Source of the DNA: Arenicola marina
Lineage: Eukaryota > Annelida > Polychaeta > Arenicolidae
Length of the DNA stretch: 64,000 nucleotides
Assembly: GCA_964019135.1 (NCBI GenBank)
Contig: OZ025264.1
Location: 1,674,001-1,738,000 of the forward strand
Direction of reading: 5' to 3'
Position 1 is the first letter of the stretch. The number at the start of each line of letters is the position of its first letter. The notes beneath the pieces were generated by a model. That model was given only the letters and a program-made list of their open reading frames with translations, searched no databases and was not told the origin of the DNA. The position numbers were made by a program, and so were the translations under genes. Of the stretch, positions 32,957 to 44,199 are shown one piece after another.

Positions 32957-33073
32957 TGTTAAAATCCTTAGATTTACTACTTTAAAATCCTTATTTATTA
33001 CTGCTTGCACTACTCGCCCACATTATAATAAAAGCTACAGTCGAATCCCTACTAACGTCTAAGGATTTTAACA
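32957..33073. repeat. Short element with a 16-bp terminal inverted repeat
   Basis: tgttaaaatccttaga at 32957-32972 has its exact reverse complement at 33058-33073, giving a 117-bp segment directly after the previous MITE-like element. Non-coding. The small minus-strand frame over it (33197-32991) is not recognised. Confidence 0.6.
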
Positions 33074-33513
33074 CTGACACCGTTGTGCCCCTAGAGAAGC
33101 GGGCTTGCCTGGGGTCACTTGCGCCAACATTTTCTATGACCGGCTGTAATCTATTTTGAGCTGGTTGTCTTTGTTGACTTTTCTTCCAGGCTTTCACATT
33201 CTTCAGGTTTTAATATCTTCCTGTCGGTCTATGCAATCAGCACATGTTGTGTCAGTTCCGCTTGCTGTGTGGCTGCAGACGGTCTTGGCGTGTCCATGTC
33301 CCATTCCACGCGGGTCCAAATCAATCGTTTGTACTCGCTTCAACGGCTCGCGAGTCAAACCAGGAGATTTATGTACGTTATGGTGAGAATGGGGCATCAC
33401 GCACAACGTGAAAGAAAAACATTGCACGATGACGTTATGACAAACCGACATTCAACACTATAGTAAAGCACTGTAGGCCTACGTGACCTATTTCACGTAC
33501 ATAGTATAGTCGG

Positions 33514-33581
33514 CTACGGGGCTTAGTCAGTTAAATTTGCCAATGATTTACATGGTAAATTTAGCCGACTTAGCCCTGTAG
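33514..33581. repeat. 68-bp imperfect hairpin
   Basis: ctacggggcttagtcagtta at the left pairs with the reverse complement of gccgacttagccctgtag at the right. The arms are about 28 bases with about five mismatches. It may be a small foldback element or a relic. Confidence 0.55.
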
Positions 33582-33898
33582 ATGGCTAAACTGTTTGTAA
33601 AATCCATCACTGGTTGTTGCTGCAAATTTAGCTTTTACGATATGGGGTCGTTAAACAAATAATTAAAGACTTCATTCGCTAGGTGGCGCTCAATTGCCCC
33701 TTTGAAAGCTTGACGGTGACTTAGGGTATGCGAGCGGAGAAGTCAGAGTAAGATTCTGGTCATATAGCGTGATTACGTGGTACATCCTCGTCATGACGAC
33801 ATCGTTCTAACCGCTGACGTATACTACACTTTTATATATTGATAATTATACAAATTACTTCATGGACACCAACACATCTCATTCAATCGATTACAATA

Positions 33899-34168
33899 CA
33901 GCGGCGGATCCAGGAAATTACGAAAGGGTGGGGGGCACCATTTACTTAAGTACGGGGGGGGGGGTGGGGTGGTGCTGATGTTGGGGAGATATTACCCAGG
34001 CGCGGATCCTGTGAGGTGAGGTTGTGCAGAAAGAATAGTGTGCCCCTCGGGCCCCCTTCTTCAGAGAAAGAGGGGGGGGGGGCACTTGTCTTTATGTCGC
34101 CTATTTTTCAGCGAAAGAGTGCCTCCCCCCCCTCCCCCCCCCACACACACACCTTGGATCCGGCACTG
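33899..34168. mobile_element. MITE-like element with cagcggcggatccagg type ends
   Basis: The left end cagcggcggatccagg (33899-33914) and the right end ccttggatccggcactg (34152-34168) are imperfect inverted repeats. A third related word, gcgcggatcctgtgagg, near 34002 suggests two overlapping or nested copies. The interior has G-runs and C-runs. Non-autonomous hAT-like elements have ends of this kind, but the flanks do not show a clear 8-bp duplication. Confidence 0.5.
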
Positions 34169-34281
34169 TCCCGTCAATGTACTAAAGGCCACAATTCACG
34201 ATAAATGTTACAATATATGGTGTATCCTGCGATTGGCTCATAATAATGCAAAGGCTTGCGTTATGCGGGCCATTGAGCCCC

Positions 34282-34460
34282 CCTCCCCCCCCACACACGC
34301 ACACCCATATACACCCCACATCCCACACACACCGACCCACACATCCCCCTCACACCCCCCCCCCTCCACGCACACGCCCACTCCCTCACACGCACACACA
34401 CCCCGACCGCCCCGCCCCCCCATAACACCTACCCACCCATACACACACCGACAGCCCGAT
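34282..34460. repeat. CA/C-rich simple repeat
   Basis: Low-complexity cacacac and ccccc tracts. The proline/histidine-rich plus-strand frame (34038-34520) and glycine/valine-rich minus-strand frame are composition artefacts. The following 34461-34767 is ordinary non-coding DNA with a few overlapping small frames. Confidence 0.85.
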
Positions 34461-34767
34461 CACTCAAGCCGGAGTACATTGAGTTGGCGCGACACGCGGC
34501 GAATCGATCGCTTGGCGTAGCGCGTCATGATGACGTCATTCCGCACGACGTCCCTGACTCCTCCGATGTCCCGAAACGTACTGCGTTTGATATCCTTCCG
34601 GTAGTGGTGTAAGCGGCCAGAGGACACTTCTATAGCCACGCGGTGTGCCGCGGGGTACCCCGGCAGCCCATACGTGCAGAAGTGCGGCCCGACCACCAGG
34701 CAGGATCTGGGGTTGAGTATGGATTTCCTGTGCGAGGAAGGGCTGGCCAGTCGATGGCGGTACCGTA

Positions 34768-35095
34768 GACATAAGTACTGACCATAACTGTTTGTCCGTT
34801 GCTAGGCGACGATGACTGCATGGGGTAGCGAGAGGTCCAGACACGAGATCATGCCCACCCACCCCGCTCCTCCGCCCTCTTTCACTCCAAGATTTAGGCC
34901 GGGCTGTCGCGAGGAATGATTGCCGCTGGTAGAGAGAGCTGGTAGATCTGTAGATCATCACCGGAAAAGGACATTATACCACAGCTAGGATATACAGGAC
35001 TAGACCGCAGAGAAATAGTTCCTGGATTCTCGAATCCGGGCATTGGTATCTGATCTAAGTCACGTTTTATCTATTCATCCTTCATTAGCATGGGA
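34768..35095. repeat. Uninterrupted copy of the dispersed repeat (empty site)
   Basis: Sequence from ataagtactgaccataactg to cattagcatgggag runs without interruption. It is nearly identical to 20241-20447 joined to 28800-28936. At the point corresponding to the Gypsy insertion it reads aaaaggacattatacc, with gaca present once. It abuts a DIRS-like reverse transcriptase fragment at 35096. The right half resembles the tail of the SINE-like repeat at 16511. Confidence 0.88.
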
Positions 35096-36467
35096 GTCTG
35101 CCGGTCCAACAAAGATGAAGTCATCCAAAATATGAGACATATGGGAGACACCAAATTTGGTTTTTAAAATCCACTGTATGGCGGAAGTAAAACACTCAAA
35201 GATACTGCAGGAAACAGAGGCGCCCATGGGTAGGCATCTGTCGTAAAATAATTTTCCATTCCAAGAGAAACCCAGGAGCCCAGTAGGAGGCAGGGGAGAC
35301 GGGGATTATGCGGAAGGCATTCTCAATGTCTGCCTTAGCAATCAGAGAACCGGGTCCGCAGAAGACCACCAGGTCAATGACATGATCCAGAGTTTCATAT
35401 TGAACTGAACAGAAATGGTTGGGGGTGAAATCGTTGACGGACTGCCCTTCCGGGTAAGAGAGATTGAATATAAGTCTGAAATGTCCGGGTTCTTTTTTGG
35501 GGACGACACCTAGTGGGGAGAAGACCATATTCAGAAAAGGCGGTGCATCAAAGGGACCAGAAACCTTTCCTGCTTCGACTTCGCCTAAAATCTTGTTAGA
35601 CACAAATTCACTGGGAGTTATGGCGGAAAGGTGGTTATTCGGAATAAACTGTGAAGGAGCACATGAGGAAGGTATGATAAAACCGGAAGTAAAACCCTGA
35701 AAAATAAAATCGGCTTTGTTTAGGTCATAACCCGCCAGTAAGGCATTAAGAGGCCTACTTTTTATAGGCGTTGGTAGGTGCGACTCGTTTGTTGGGCTGG
35801 GGCTGGGTAGGGGAGCAGACTTTGGTGGCGTGGCTGCCACCGCATTTGTGACAGGTATGGCGGAAGCGGCACTGTTTCGTGGGGCAAGCCCCGGATCTGG
35901 CGAACTGCCAGCAGAAACCAGGGGGGACACGAAAGGGCTGCGGTTGAAGGAAGGGGCGGGGGGCCGCTCTGTTCTGGGAGAGACTGGGAGAGAGGGCAGA
36001 CAAGTACAATTCCCAGTTCAAACAGAGTTCCACCCCCACCCGAATGCGGCCCGCTGTTTGCGGAAGCCCACGTCATAGGAAAGCCATCCCCCCCCTTTCG
36101 CATTAATGTCGCGTACCAGGGAGATGTACTTGAAGAGATGGGGAGACAGCTCAGGGGAGCGTTCACAAAGTATGGATGAATACTGCAGGAAGGCCGACAG
36201 CCAAGTATTGATGTTAACGATGGGGCCAGCCCGCACCTGCGGTGTCATGGCGACCACCGGCTTGCCCTCCTTCGTCTGGATGGTTATGGCGAGGTCCTGA
36301 GACTCCTCGAGGAGAGAGGATAGCTCGATATACTCGCCAGCCCGTATCTTCGCCTTGATACGAGAAGAGGTAGTGGCACCCAGCGGCGTAGCGGCAGACT
36401 GCAGGTGTGGGTCGTTGGGTGCAGCGGTGGGCTTACCCGCCAGCAAAGAGTCCAGCGTGGGGTCCAT
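35096..36467 (-). pseudogene. Truncated, frameshifted DIRS-like retroelement (Gag and reverse transcriptase)
   Basis: On the minus strand, pieces in three frames follow one another. A Gag-like part starts at 36467 (149 residues, MDPTLDSLLAG). It is followed at 36025-35755 by a zinc-binding stretch with spaced Cys/His (CWQFARSGACPTKQCRFRH, then CHKCGGSHATKVC). From about 35765 comes reverse transcriptase sequence with HFRLIFNLSYPEGQSVND and SLIAKADIENAFRIIPV, which is typical of DIRS-type tyrosine-recombinase retroelements. Near 35290 the frame shifts and continues as CLPMGASVSCSIFE and then SHILDDFIFVGPADS, the catalytic region with its two aspartates. The copy ends abruptly at 35096 against another repeat. 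RNase H and the recombinase are missing. The element is dead. Confidence 0.8.
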
Positions 36468-36679
36468 CTTCCATGTAAGCCGTCACGAAAATCGAGGGCA
36501 CTCCTGCCAGTGAACAGGTATACAAAGTCTACAAACATGTACTCACAATCTGTACAGCGGCATACAGCACTGACATGTGTATGGACAGCACCTTAGTGTA
36601 CAGATTGTGCAGTCACAGATGAACAGTACAAGAATGACAGCAGGCCAATGAGGTTTGGTGTGAGGGGTGGATGGTTGGA

Positions 36680-38030
36680 GAGGGGTATGAGGGACAGTTG
36701 GAAAGCCAACCCTGGCAAGGAAGCGACATGACGTGACAGGTCAGAAGGCAACCCTGGCAAGGAAGCGACATGACATGACAGGTTGGAAGCCAACCTTTCC
36801 CTGCATCTGAAGCGACACGACATGACAGTTCGAAAGCCAACCCTGGCAAGGACACAACAGCTCGAAACCCAACCCTGGCAAGGAAGCGACATGACGTGAC
36901 AGGTCAGAAGCCAACCCTGGCAAGGAAGCGACATGACGTGACAGGTTGGAAGCCAACCTTGGTAAGGAAGCGACATGACGTGACAGGTTGGAAGCCAACC
37001 TTTCCCTGCATCTGAAGCGACATGACAGTTCGAAAGCCAACCCTGGCAAGGACATGACAGGACACGACAGTTCGAAACCCATCCCTGGCAAGGAAGCGAC
37101 ATGACGTGACAGGTCAGAAGCCAACCCTGGCAAGGAAGCGACATGACGTGACAGGTTGGAAGCCCACCTTGGTAAGGAAGCGACATGACATGACAGTTCA
37201 GAACCCAAACTTTTCCTGCATCTGAAGCGACACGACATGACAGTTTGAAACCCAACCCTGGCAAGGACACAAAGGACACGACAGTTCGAAACCTAACCCT
37301 GGCAAGGACACGACAGGACACGACAGTTCGAAAGCCAACCCTGGCAAGGAAGCGAATGATGTGACAGTTGGAAGCCCACCGTGGTAAGGAAGCGACATGA
37401 CATGACAGGTCAGAAGCCAACCCTGGCAAGGAAGCGACATGACGTGACAGGTTGGAAGCCAACCTTGTCAAGGAAGCGACATGACGTGACAGTTCATAAC
37501 CCAACCTTTCCCTGCATCTGAAGCGACACAACATGACAGTTCGAAACCCAACCCTGGCAAGGAAACGACATGACGTGACAGGTGGGAAGCTAACACTGGC
37601 AAGAAGATGACAGGACACGACAGTTCGAAACCCAACTGTGGTAAGGAAACGACAGGACACGACAGTTCGAAACCCAACCCAGGCAACAAAATGCCAGGAC
37701 ACGACAGTTCGAAACCCAACCCCGGCAAAGAAACGACATGACGTGACAGGTGGGAAGCCAACCCAGGCAAGGAAATGACAGGACCCAACTGTTCTATAGC
37801 CGACCCTGGCAACAAAATGACAGGACACGACAGTTCGAAACCCAACCCCGGCAAAGAAACGACATGACGTGACAGGTGGGAAGCCAACCCAGGCAAGGAA
37901 ATGACAGGACCCAACTGTTCTATAGCCGACCCTGGCAACAAAATGACAGGACACGACAGTTCGAAACCCAACCCCGGCAAAGAAACGACATGACGTGACA
38001 GGTCAAAAGCCAACCCAGGCAAGGTAGCAA
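36680..38030. repeat. Minisatellite of about 42 bp, imperfect, about 30 copies
   Basis: Recurrent words are cgacatgacgtgacaggt, ggaagccaaccctggcaagg and acagttcgaaacccaaccc, in units of about 40-45 bp. Subtypes insert an extra tttccctgcatctgaagcgac. Near 37725-37985 a compound unit of about 125 bp is repeated. The minus-strand frames of up to 453 codons translate a repeating CHVMSLPCQGW/FRTVVSCHF and are artefacts of this array. Confidence 0.93.
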
Positions 38031-38204
38031 AGTAGTCCTATTAGAATGCTTGTGATGCATTTTATACTGCTCCTCTCCAACAACACCCGTATCCTAAACT
38101 TTAAAGTCATAAATGCCGTAGACACACGTTTCGGCCTATATTTTCCGCGATTGTGCTGCGATCGCTCTACAAATCACTGATATGAAAAAGCAACGGTTTA
38201 CAGA

Positions 38205-38345
38205 TAACTCGCCACAAAACGAACTCGCCACAAGAGAACTCGCCACACTTTGGAGAACTCGCCACAAACGGACCGGTGAACTCGCCACATTTTCTGGTGA
38301 ACTCGCCAATCTCGCCACATCTCGTGGTGAACTCGCCACACCTCC
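38205..38345. repeat. Degenerate gaactcgccaca minisatellite
   Basis: About nine copies of a 14-17 bp unit built on gaactcgccac(a), with variable spacers. The 67-codon minus-strand frame here is a repeat shadow. Confidence 0.8.
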
Positions 38346-39478
38346 TGTTTAATCGTCACAGGATTAGTATATTACTATTGAGGCCTTTTTGGTACTATAG
38401 TTATTTCGCTTAGTATACTGGAGATTATCTCATTAAATTCGGCTGGGGTTCCGGCAGATCGGAAGGAGGCGCTTTCGCTGTTGGAATGTCGCCATATTGA
38501 TTCATTCAGTCAGGCGTGTTTGCTATATTGGGCGAAGTCGCTGTAGTTATATATTATGCAGTCATGAGGCTCAGCGACAAATATCAAGAAATAACTGGTC
38601 CCTAACCTGGTTCCCCAAGAAATATTGTGGATGTTGACATCTTGGTAGGTCGTGAAACTTCATAATTACTGTGACGAATGTAAGATGTTAAGCAGTTAAT
38701 TTAATGGTTTTGGCCACGAACTTCTACGACGATCACGTACATTCTACTTATGTATATTGTGTTCCACATAAGCGCCTATTACTGTTGCAGACAATGTCAC
38801 AATCGGTCAGTACATAATGGCGGTAAATTTAAAATTTAATTAGTTTTGCGAATTCGGGCGGATCATGTTGTTATTGCAAAATGCAATCAACAATGTTTTG
38901 TGCTGTCAATTCTATATTGGTATGGGGCAAATTTCACGCTATTGCATTGATCGGTGCGTGCAATTTTTATCATTAATTAATGATTACTCAGAAGTGGGTT
39001 GCAGTTTAATAAAAGTTTTAGTTTCCAAAGAATCCAAATTTATCAGTTACCGTCATTGTTATGCGAAAATCTAATTTGTTAAATTTCTTTTCCTAACGTA
39101 ACCCAGGTCAGTCCGTTCGTTACTTTAACATAAATCAACACCTCATTTCGTACGTACAATGAAAAATATTATGAAAGGGAATGATGACCATGGGAACTGC
39201 TATTAGATACAATGAAGAGGTCATTTTCGTCAGTTGTTCTCAGTTACGTTGGTCTGCGAAAGACGATGGATTTTGCTTTGTTTTCAAGTGATGCGATTTG
39301 CGTCGCGGCTTTTGCGGGATTTACTGTTCACTGGGTAGGCTAAGGGCTACGTAAGACTTTTTTGAGTTTCCCTTATAAGGTGTCTTATACGGAGTCACCG
39401 GACATAATGAAAAGTGTATTTGAAATTTCAAACTTTTAATAAAATCGATTTATAGAAAGTTACAACTTTTTATAGAAC

Positions 39479-39556
39479 TTAGTTTTTCAACGATAAACTT
39501 AGTTTTTCAACGATAAACTTAGTTTTTCAACGATAAACTTAGTTTTTCAACGATAA
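39479..39556. repeat. 20-bp tandem repeat, four copies
   Basis: Four exact or near-exact copies of cttagtttttcaacgataaa. Confidence 0.92.
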
Positions 39557-39945
39557 ACATATTGAAAACTTTAAATATTAATACACAGTTTCGCAAATAG
39601 ACTAAATCCCAGACAATGAAAGGCTCTATAGTTGCCATGGCATCCTCGTGGCTGGTATAAATATAGAGCATGTATTGTTCAAAGCACGTTCGGCGCCATG
39701 GCAACCATCATTTTATGACGCGTGTTTTAGTATTTTGGCGACAGAGCGTCTGCTGCCAATGGCGTGTCAGCATGGAGAAATATTCTTTGTGTCATAAAAA
39801 AGGATAACATCGCAGTACAAACGTAAGTTTGGTATCATTAAAATGGTCTAGTGTTGCTTTCTCACGTCAGGTATTTTGAGAGTGATCGAGGCAAATTCGC
39901 GGAAAATATGGGCCGAAACGTGTGTCTACGGTATTTATGACTTTG

Positions 39946-41060
39946 ACTTTTTTTTTTTAGGGAACCATATTCTATCTCTCTATTGACAGACAAACACTGT
40001 GACAGGTCCGCTTCACAAGTTGCTGGAGGTTTCCAAATAAAGCACTCACCTCTAGTTCTTACTTCATGCACTTTCATAGCATTAGCCTCTACGACTGTCT
40101 TAAGGAAATAAGTCGGCTGCAAGTACTACTCCCTTTACTACTTTAGTTCAGCTAGCAAGCCGCTGTGGCTACGGCCAACAGAACAGCGTCTTGCTTCCAA
40201 GCGCACCCCGCTCATTACTAGACATTAGCAGAGGGAAGCGACGACAACACCCGGGACGTTTTGCATCGCTTAAGTGAATCTACACATTGTACAGCGCTCT
40301 CTTACCAACATAACTTGCAGGAAAAGGTATTAGCGTCTAATTTTGCGCGGTAGAATTGTTGTCAGACGTTCTGGAGCGCGAGAAACAACAACTTTGCACC
40401 AGTAACAACCGAAAACGAATCAAGCTCCGCCATGTTTGCAGTTGCACTTCCTGCCGAGAAGCGGTGCGCACTAACGTACAAATTGTGTGCTCGCCGTAAC
40501 TGAAAGACTCCTCGCTGGCTTCGTGCCGCGGGGTCCCCCTGCGTGATGAATAGTATGGAGGGGGTTGATGGGGAACCCGCCCAAATGTAGCCAACATTTC
40601 CAGACGTTCTCTTCTAATGTTGGTTTTCATATGAAATGTGGGTTTTGTGGATTTACTTTTTTTTAGGAATATTTTATTTGTATAAAATCTGTAAAATAAG
40701 CTGTATTTCGATGAAAAATAAGCTGTATTTCGATGAAAAATAAGCTGTATTTCGATGAAAAATACCCCGCCCCCCTCCGGCGGGAATAAAGGTAGCTGAC
40801 GGTCGGAGCGGGATCAATTGCTACTTTTCCGGCATTTTCCAAAGGTGGATGCTCGTCTTAACTGTTCAGCATTCCCCATCCGTTTCCGAGGGAGGGGAAT
40901 ACACCTGATGCCGCCCAAACCCACAAAATTAGTGAGAGCAGGGGCTGACACAGGGGCGGGAGTCCTCACCCGCCCGCTTTTCTGAAACATCCCTAAGCAA
41001 CAATGAATTTGGTGCCCCCCGCCTGTTTGTACTGCATCCCCTACTTTGTTGGTATCAAGC
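39946..41060. other. Non-coding interval with a 23-bp triplet repeat
   Basis: No gene recognised. Near 40692-40762 three copies of aaataagctgtatttcgatga occur in tandem. Overlapping small frames at 40337-40630 and 40814-41215 (minus) are unrecognised and Pro-rich or basic. Confidence 0.5.
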
Positions 41061-41640
41061 TCGGGAGGTGGGGACGGGGCGGGGGGGGGGGGGGGGGGGC
41101 AAGACTGACAAGCGTAACTTCGGCGTACGGCGGGAGCTGAAATTACGTACTCCTCGCGTTGAACCAAGAATTGCACAAACAACTTGCCGTTGGCCGTTAC
41201 CGTTGGCCCGTGCATGCTCCACTGTCACCGGGCCGGGGCCGGGGCCGGGGCCGCCGCTGGGCGCTGGGAGGTTATTTAATTCATTGCTCGGTTTGGGATG
41301 GGGGGGGTCCGCGGTAAAGTCCCCCCCCCCGTCCGCTCGGTCGAGGTTTTACCATCGAAATTCGCTCGGTCGGGGCGTTTTAATCTTTTGCGGCAACCCG
41401 TCTATGAACGCACATTTTCAGAGCCCCCCCCCCCCTTCCACCCCGGTCAAAAGTTTTTAAACATCGGCTCTGTAGCTATAGGGATATCTTTTTCATCACA
41501 AATATCCACTCTCTCAGGCATCAAGGCACCCCACGGAACCCTCCCACCAACCCCTCCCCCCCCCCCCCCCACCGGCCGCCGAGTTACTGACGGTTTAAAA
41601 TATTCTGAGATCCACACCCCTCCCGCTGTCATTTGCTCAG
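41061..41640. repeat. G-run and C-run rich low-complexity region
   Basis: Homopolymer runs of G (41080-41098, 41300) and C (41322, 41427, 41558) dominate. The Gly/Pro-rich frames (41068-41460, 41298-41654) are composition artefacts. Confidence 0.7.
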
Positions 41641-41952
41641 TTAGATGGTCTTGAATGCAAATTAAACATCAATGGAACGCTGAAAGAACTTCCACTTAAG
41701 TTATGCTTTCAAAGGTTTTAATGCAACGATGTCACTGATCTGGTAAAGTCGGACCATTTGAAACAAACGACCGTTAAAGTCCATCTCTTATGTCCTATGT
41801 TACTTTGCATATATTTGATCCATTTGCACTATATTAACGAAATTCCATACGCACTGAATTTATTTGCCACCAATATTACCAATATTAGCCATTTTATCAC
41901 AGACCTGCCCAAACAAGTAGAAGATAGACAGGGGCAAGTATTTCATTGATTC

Positions 41953-42931
41953 GTGACGTCACAAGATGAACCGGTTTCGTTGCGCAATACGGTTAGCGCG
42001 ACTTTTGAGCATGGCGTCTATAGGAGGGCCATTGTCCTTCCGCATCGATCGGGATGCAGCTATGCCAGCAAGATTATTTGGAATTAATCATAGTGAGGGT
42101 GAAGAAGAACAAGTGGAGGTATTAGGGCAACCGGAGCATGTGTTCTGCCGCCGTATCTTACGCTTCGAGCCATCTCGACTGGAGATTGCTAAGGAACTGT
42201 AATAGTTGAAAACCTCAAAACGCCCTTCGCAAAACAGTAGTGCGAACGCCTCATTCATAAAAAGTGATGCTTATTATATCATGGGATCTAGATCAAAAAC
42301 CTGCAAATATGTCTTGTAATCAAATAAAATATTAATTGGGCGACCAGCAGGCAAATTGGTGAAAGCTACTTAGTAATTTGTCCCAACCGGACCCCATAAC
42401 GTTCGGGTTTCCACAAGTATTACTATAAAAAGTACGTGATGAAACATATGATTGGATTAGTGCGCTGCGTACTTTTTAGGCTAGGCCGATAAATGCCGAC
42501 CTCCCTCCCTTCTGATGTGCATAAAGAAGTTCTTTTACTACATACATTTAACCCTGGATCTAGATTGTATGTCTACGATTGGACGTCTACTGTAGCCTAG
42601 CCCACCCTTTCCATTTTGGGGAAGAAACGTAGCCCGTAGGCTGGCAACACTGGCAGTGGATACTGTCCTGAATCTGTTAAACTGTTTGTTTTCAGTAACA
42701 GTCTGTGAGTCATTGTCACGAATGTTGCTCTAACCAACAAGACCACACCTCTAATGTCATAGATCTAGGTCTATCTAGATCTACATGTGGCAAATATTCA
42801 TCATGAGATAATGTTAACCGAAATAAACATCTAAGTTAGAGCTTCCCTGCTGCACGTCTACATTCATTCAAACACCGCGGGCAGTCGAAGCGAGCGAGGC
42901 GCACTCAAACCGGTTCATCTTGTGACGTCAC
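41953..42931. mobile_element. 0.98-kb segment with perfect 25-bp inverted repeats
   Basis: The 25 bases at 41953-41977 (gtgacgtcacaagatgaacc and onward) are the exact reverse complement of 42907-42931. The outer bases contain the palindrome tgacgtca. Inside the left arm begins a 78-codon plus-strand frame (41966-42202), not recognised and probably not a gene. The rest is AT-rich non-coding sequence. It behaves like a MITE or other non-autonomous inverted-repeat element; no target duplication is clear. Confidence 0.6.
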
Positions 42932-44199
42932 AAATCTGTACTCTGGGCGGGGGTTTAGAAATGGATCGTTCGCTGCTTGAGTTTATTTTGGTGACTTTAG
43001 ATATTAATATTTATGGCATAAGAGACATTGTAAAATAATTGCATCTGATAAATGGCTTTAGTAACCACTGGGAAATGTATATTTGGAAGTGGTTTAGTAA
43101 CAAATACCCCCCCAAGAGATGGACTTTAAACTATAGCCCAGAACCCTAGGCTGTGTGGGCTGAAACACAGCCTAGTCTCATTCCATAGTAAAATTCTGGT
43201 CTGGAACAACCCCATTTCAGGGTTGTTTGACTGATATGATATGATACAATTCTTCTTCTATATTTGACTGTTGATCTAAATTGGGCTATAGAAGTGTGGG
43301 AATATATATTGGTATAGAATAGACTCAAGAAAGTGTTGGTATATATATATATTGAAAGCATTGCTATGTACACTAGAAGACTTCTGCGAAACAACATGCA
43401 ATTTAAATAAATATTTAGATGAATCTAGAAAAAATCACTGACACACAAATCGGCACTGCTTTCCACCTCGATCCACTGGGGGGCCAAAAGGGACAAAAGC
43501 TGAGGGGTCACTGAGGCCTTGGCAATGACAACCAGGTATCTGAACCCCAATTTTTCAGGAAAAGATACATGGGCCTCATGAACCTTCACAGCAAACCAGG
43601 GCCAGGATTCCAGAGCATACTCAGCTGAGTCATGTGAAATACATGTCAAATAAAGCAAAGCTTAACTTGGCATCCTTCCAGAAGAGCTGGCAACTGATAT
43701 TACTGAAGACATTCTCCACAAAATCCTAAAAAAGGGACTACAGCTATAACTAATACAAATATCTGTAACGTTGTCAGTGTAACAACATTGTAGAAAGCAA
43801 AAATCTCAGGAGAATTTAAATACTTAAGGCAACCCAGCCTGCTCCAATGACTTGCTGTGTATGGTGTGGCATATAGATCTATATAGGCAGTTCTATAGTG
43901 CCAGACAACTAATTAGAACATATTGTGAATTTAAGAATAACTGCATGGTGCTTTATGACAATAGCAGCCAGAATTCTTTTCTACCAGCGCTGCTTGCCTA
44001 GCATTTCTGATATATGATATATATGCATGCAATATGAAGAAATAACATTACATTTTTCACCTTCCCCCCCTTTGCTTTACATATAAGCCTTGTAAATGAA
44101 CAGTATCAGTACTCATTATCATTTAAAATTGAAACAACTAAATTTTTAGTTGCCATATCAAGTAACTACCTGACCGAAATTTCACCCACAAATTACCTT
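42932..44199. other. AT-rich interval with one possible exon-like frame
   Basis: Mostly AT-rich and non-coding. One minus-strand frame, 43658-43425 (77 codons), stands out by composition (SWPWFAVKVHEAHVSFPEKL, then VIAKASVTPQLLSLLAPQW). A possible acceptor (actcag) precedes gctgagtatgctctgg near 43625. I do not recognise the product, so it may be an exon, a pseudogene fragment or chance. Confidence 0.3.

Larger units (their letters stand above)
38102..39945. mobile_element. 1.84-kb element with long terminal inverted repeats
   Basis: About 67 bp at 38102-38168 (including gtagacacacgtttcggcc and atattttccgcga) reappear as an imperfect reverse complement at 39878-39945 (tcgcggaaaatat, ggccgaaacgtgtgtctac). 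The interior has no credible protein. It holds a degenerate gaactcgccaca minisatellite (38205-38345) and four copies of a 20-bp unit at 39479-39556. It could be a non-autonomous DNA transposon, or two inverted copies of a dispersed repeat. No target duplication was identified. Confidence 0.6.

Noticed and set aside
34038..34520. Proline/histidine-rich 160-codon frame
   Set aside because: It lies over CA and C-run simple sequence, so it is a composition artefact.
36593..38022. Minus-strand frames of 453, 184 and 165 codons rich in CHVMSLPCQGW
   Set aside because: They are translations of the minisatellite of about 42 bp in several frames.
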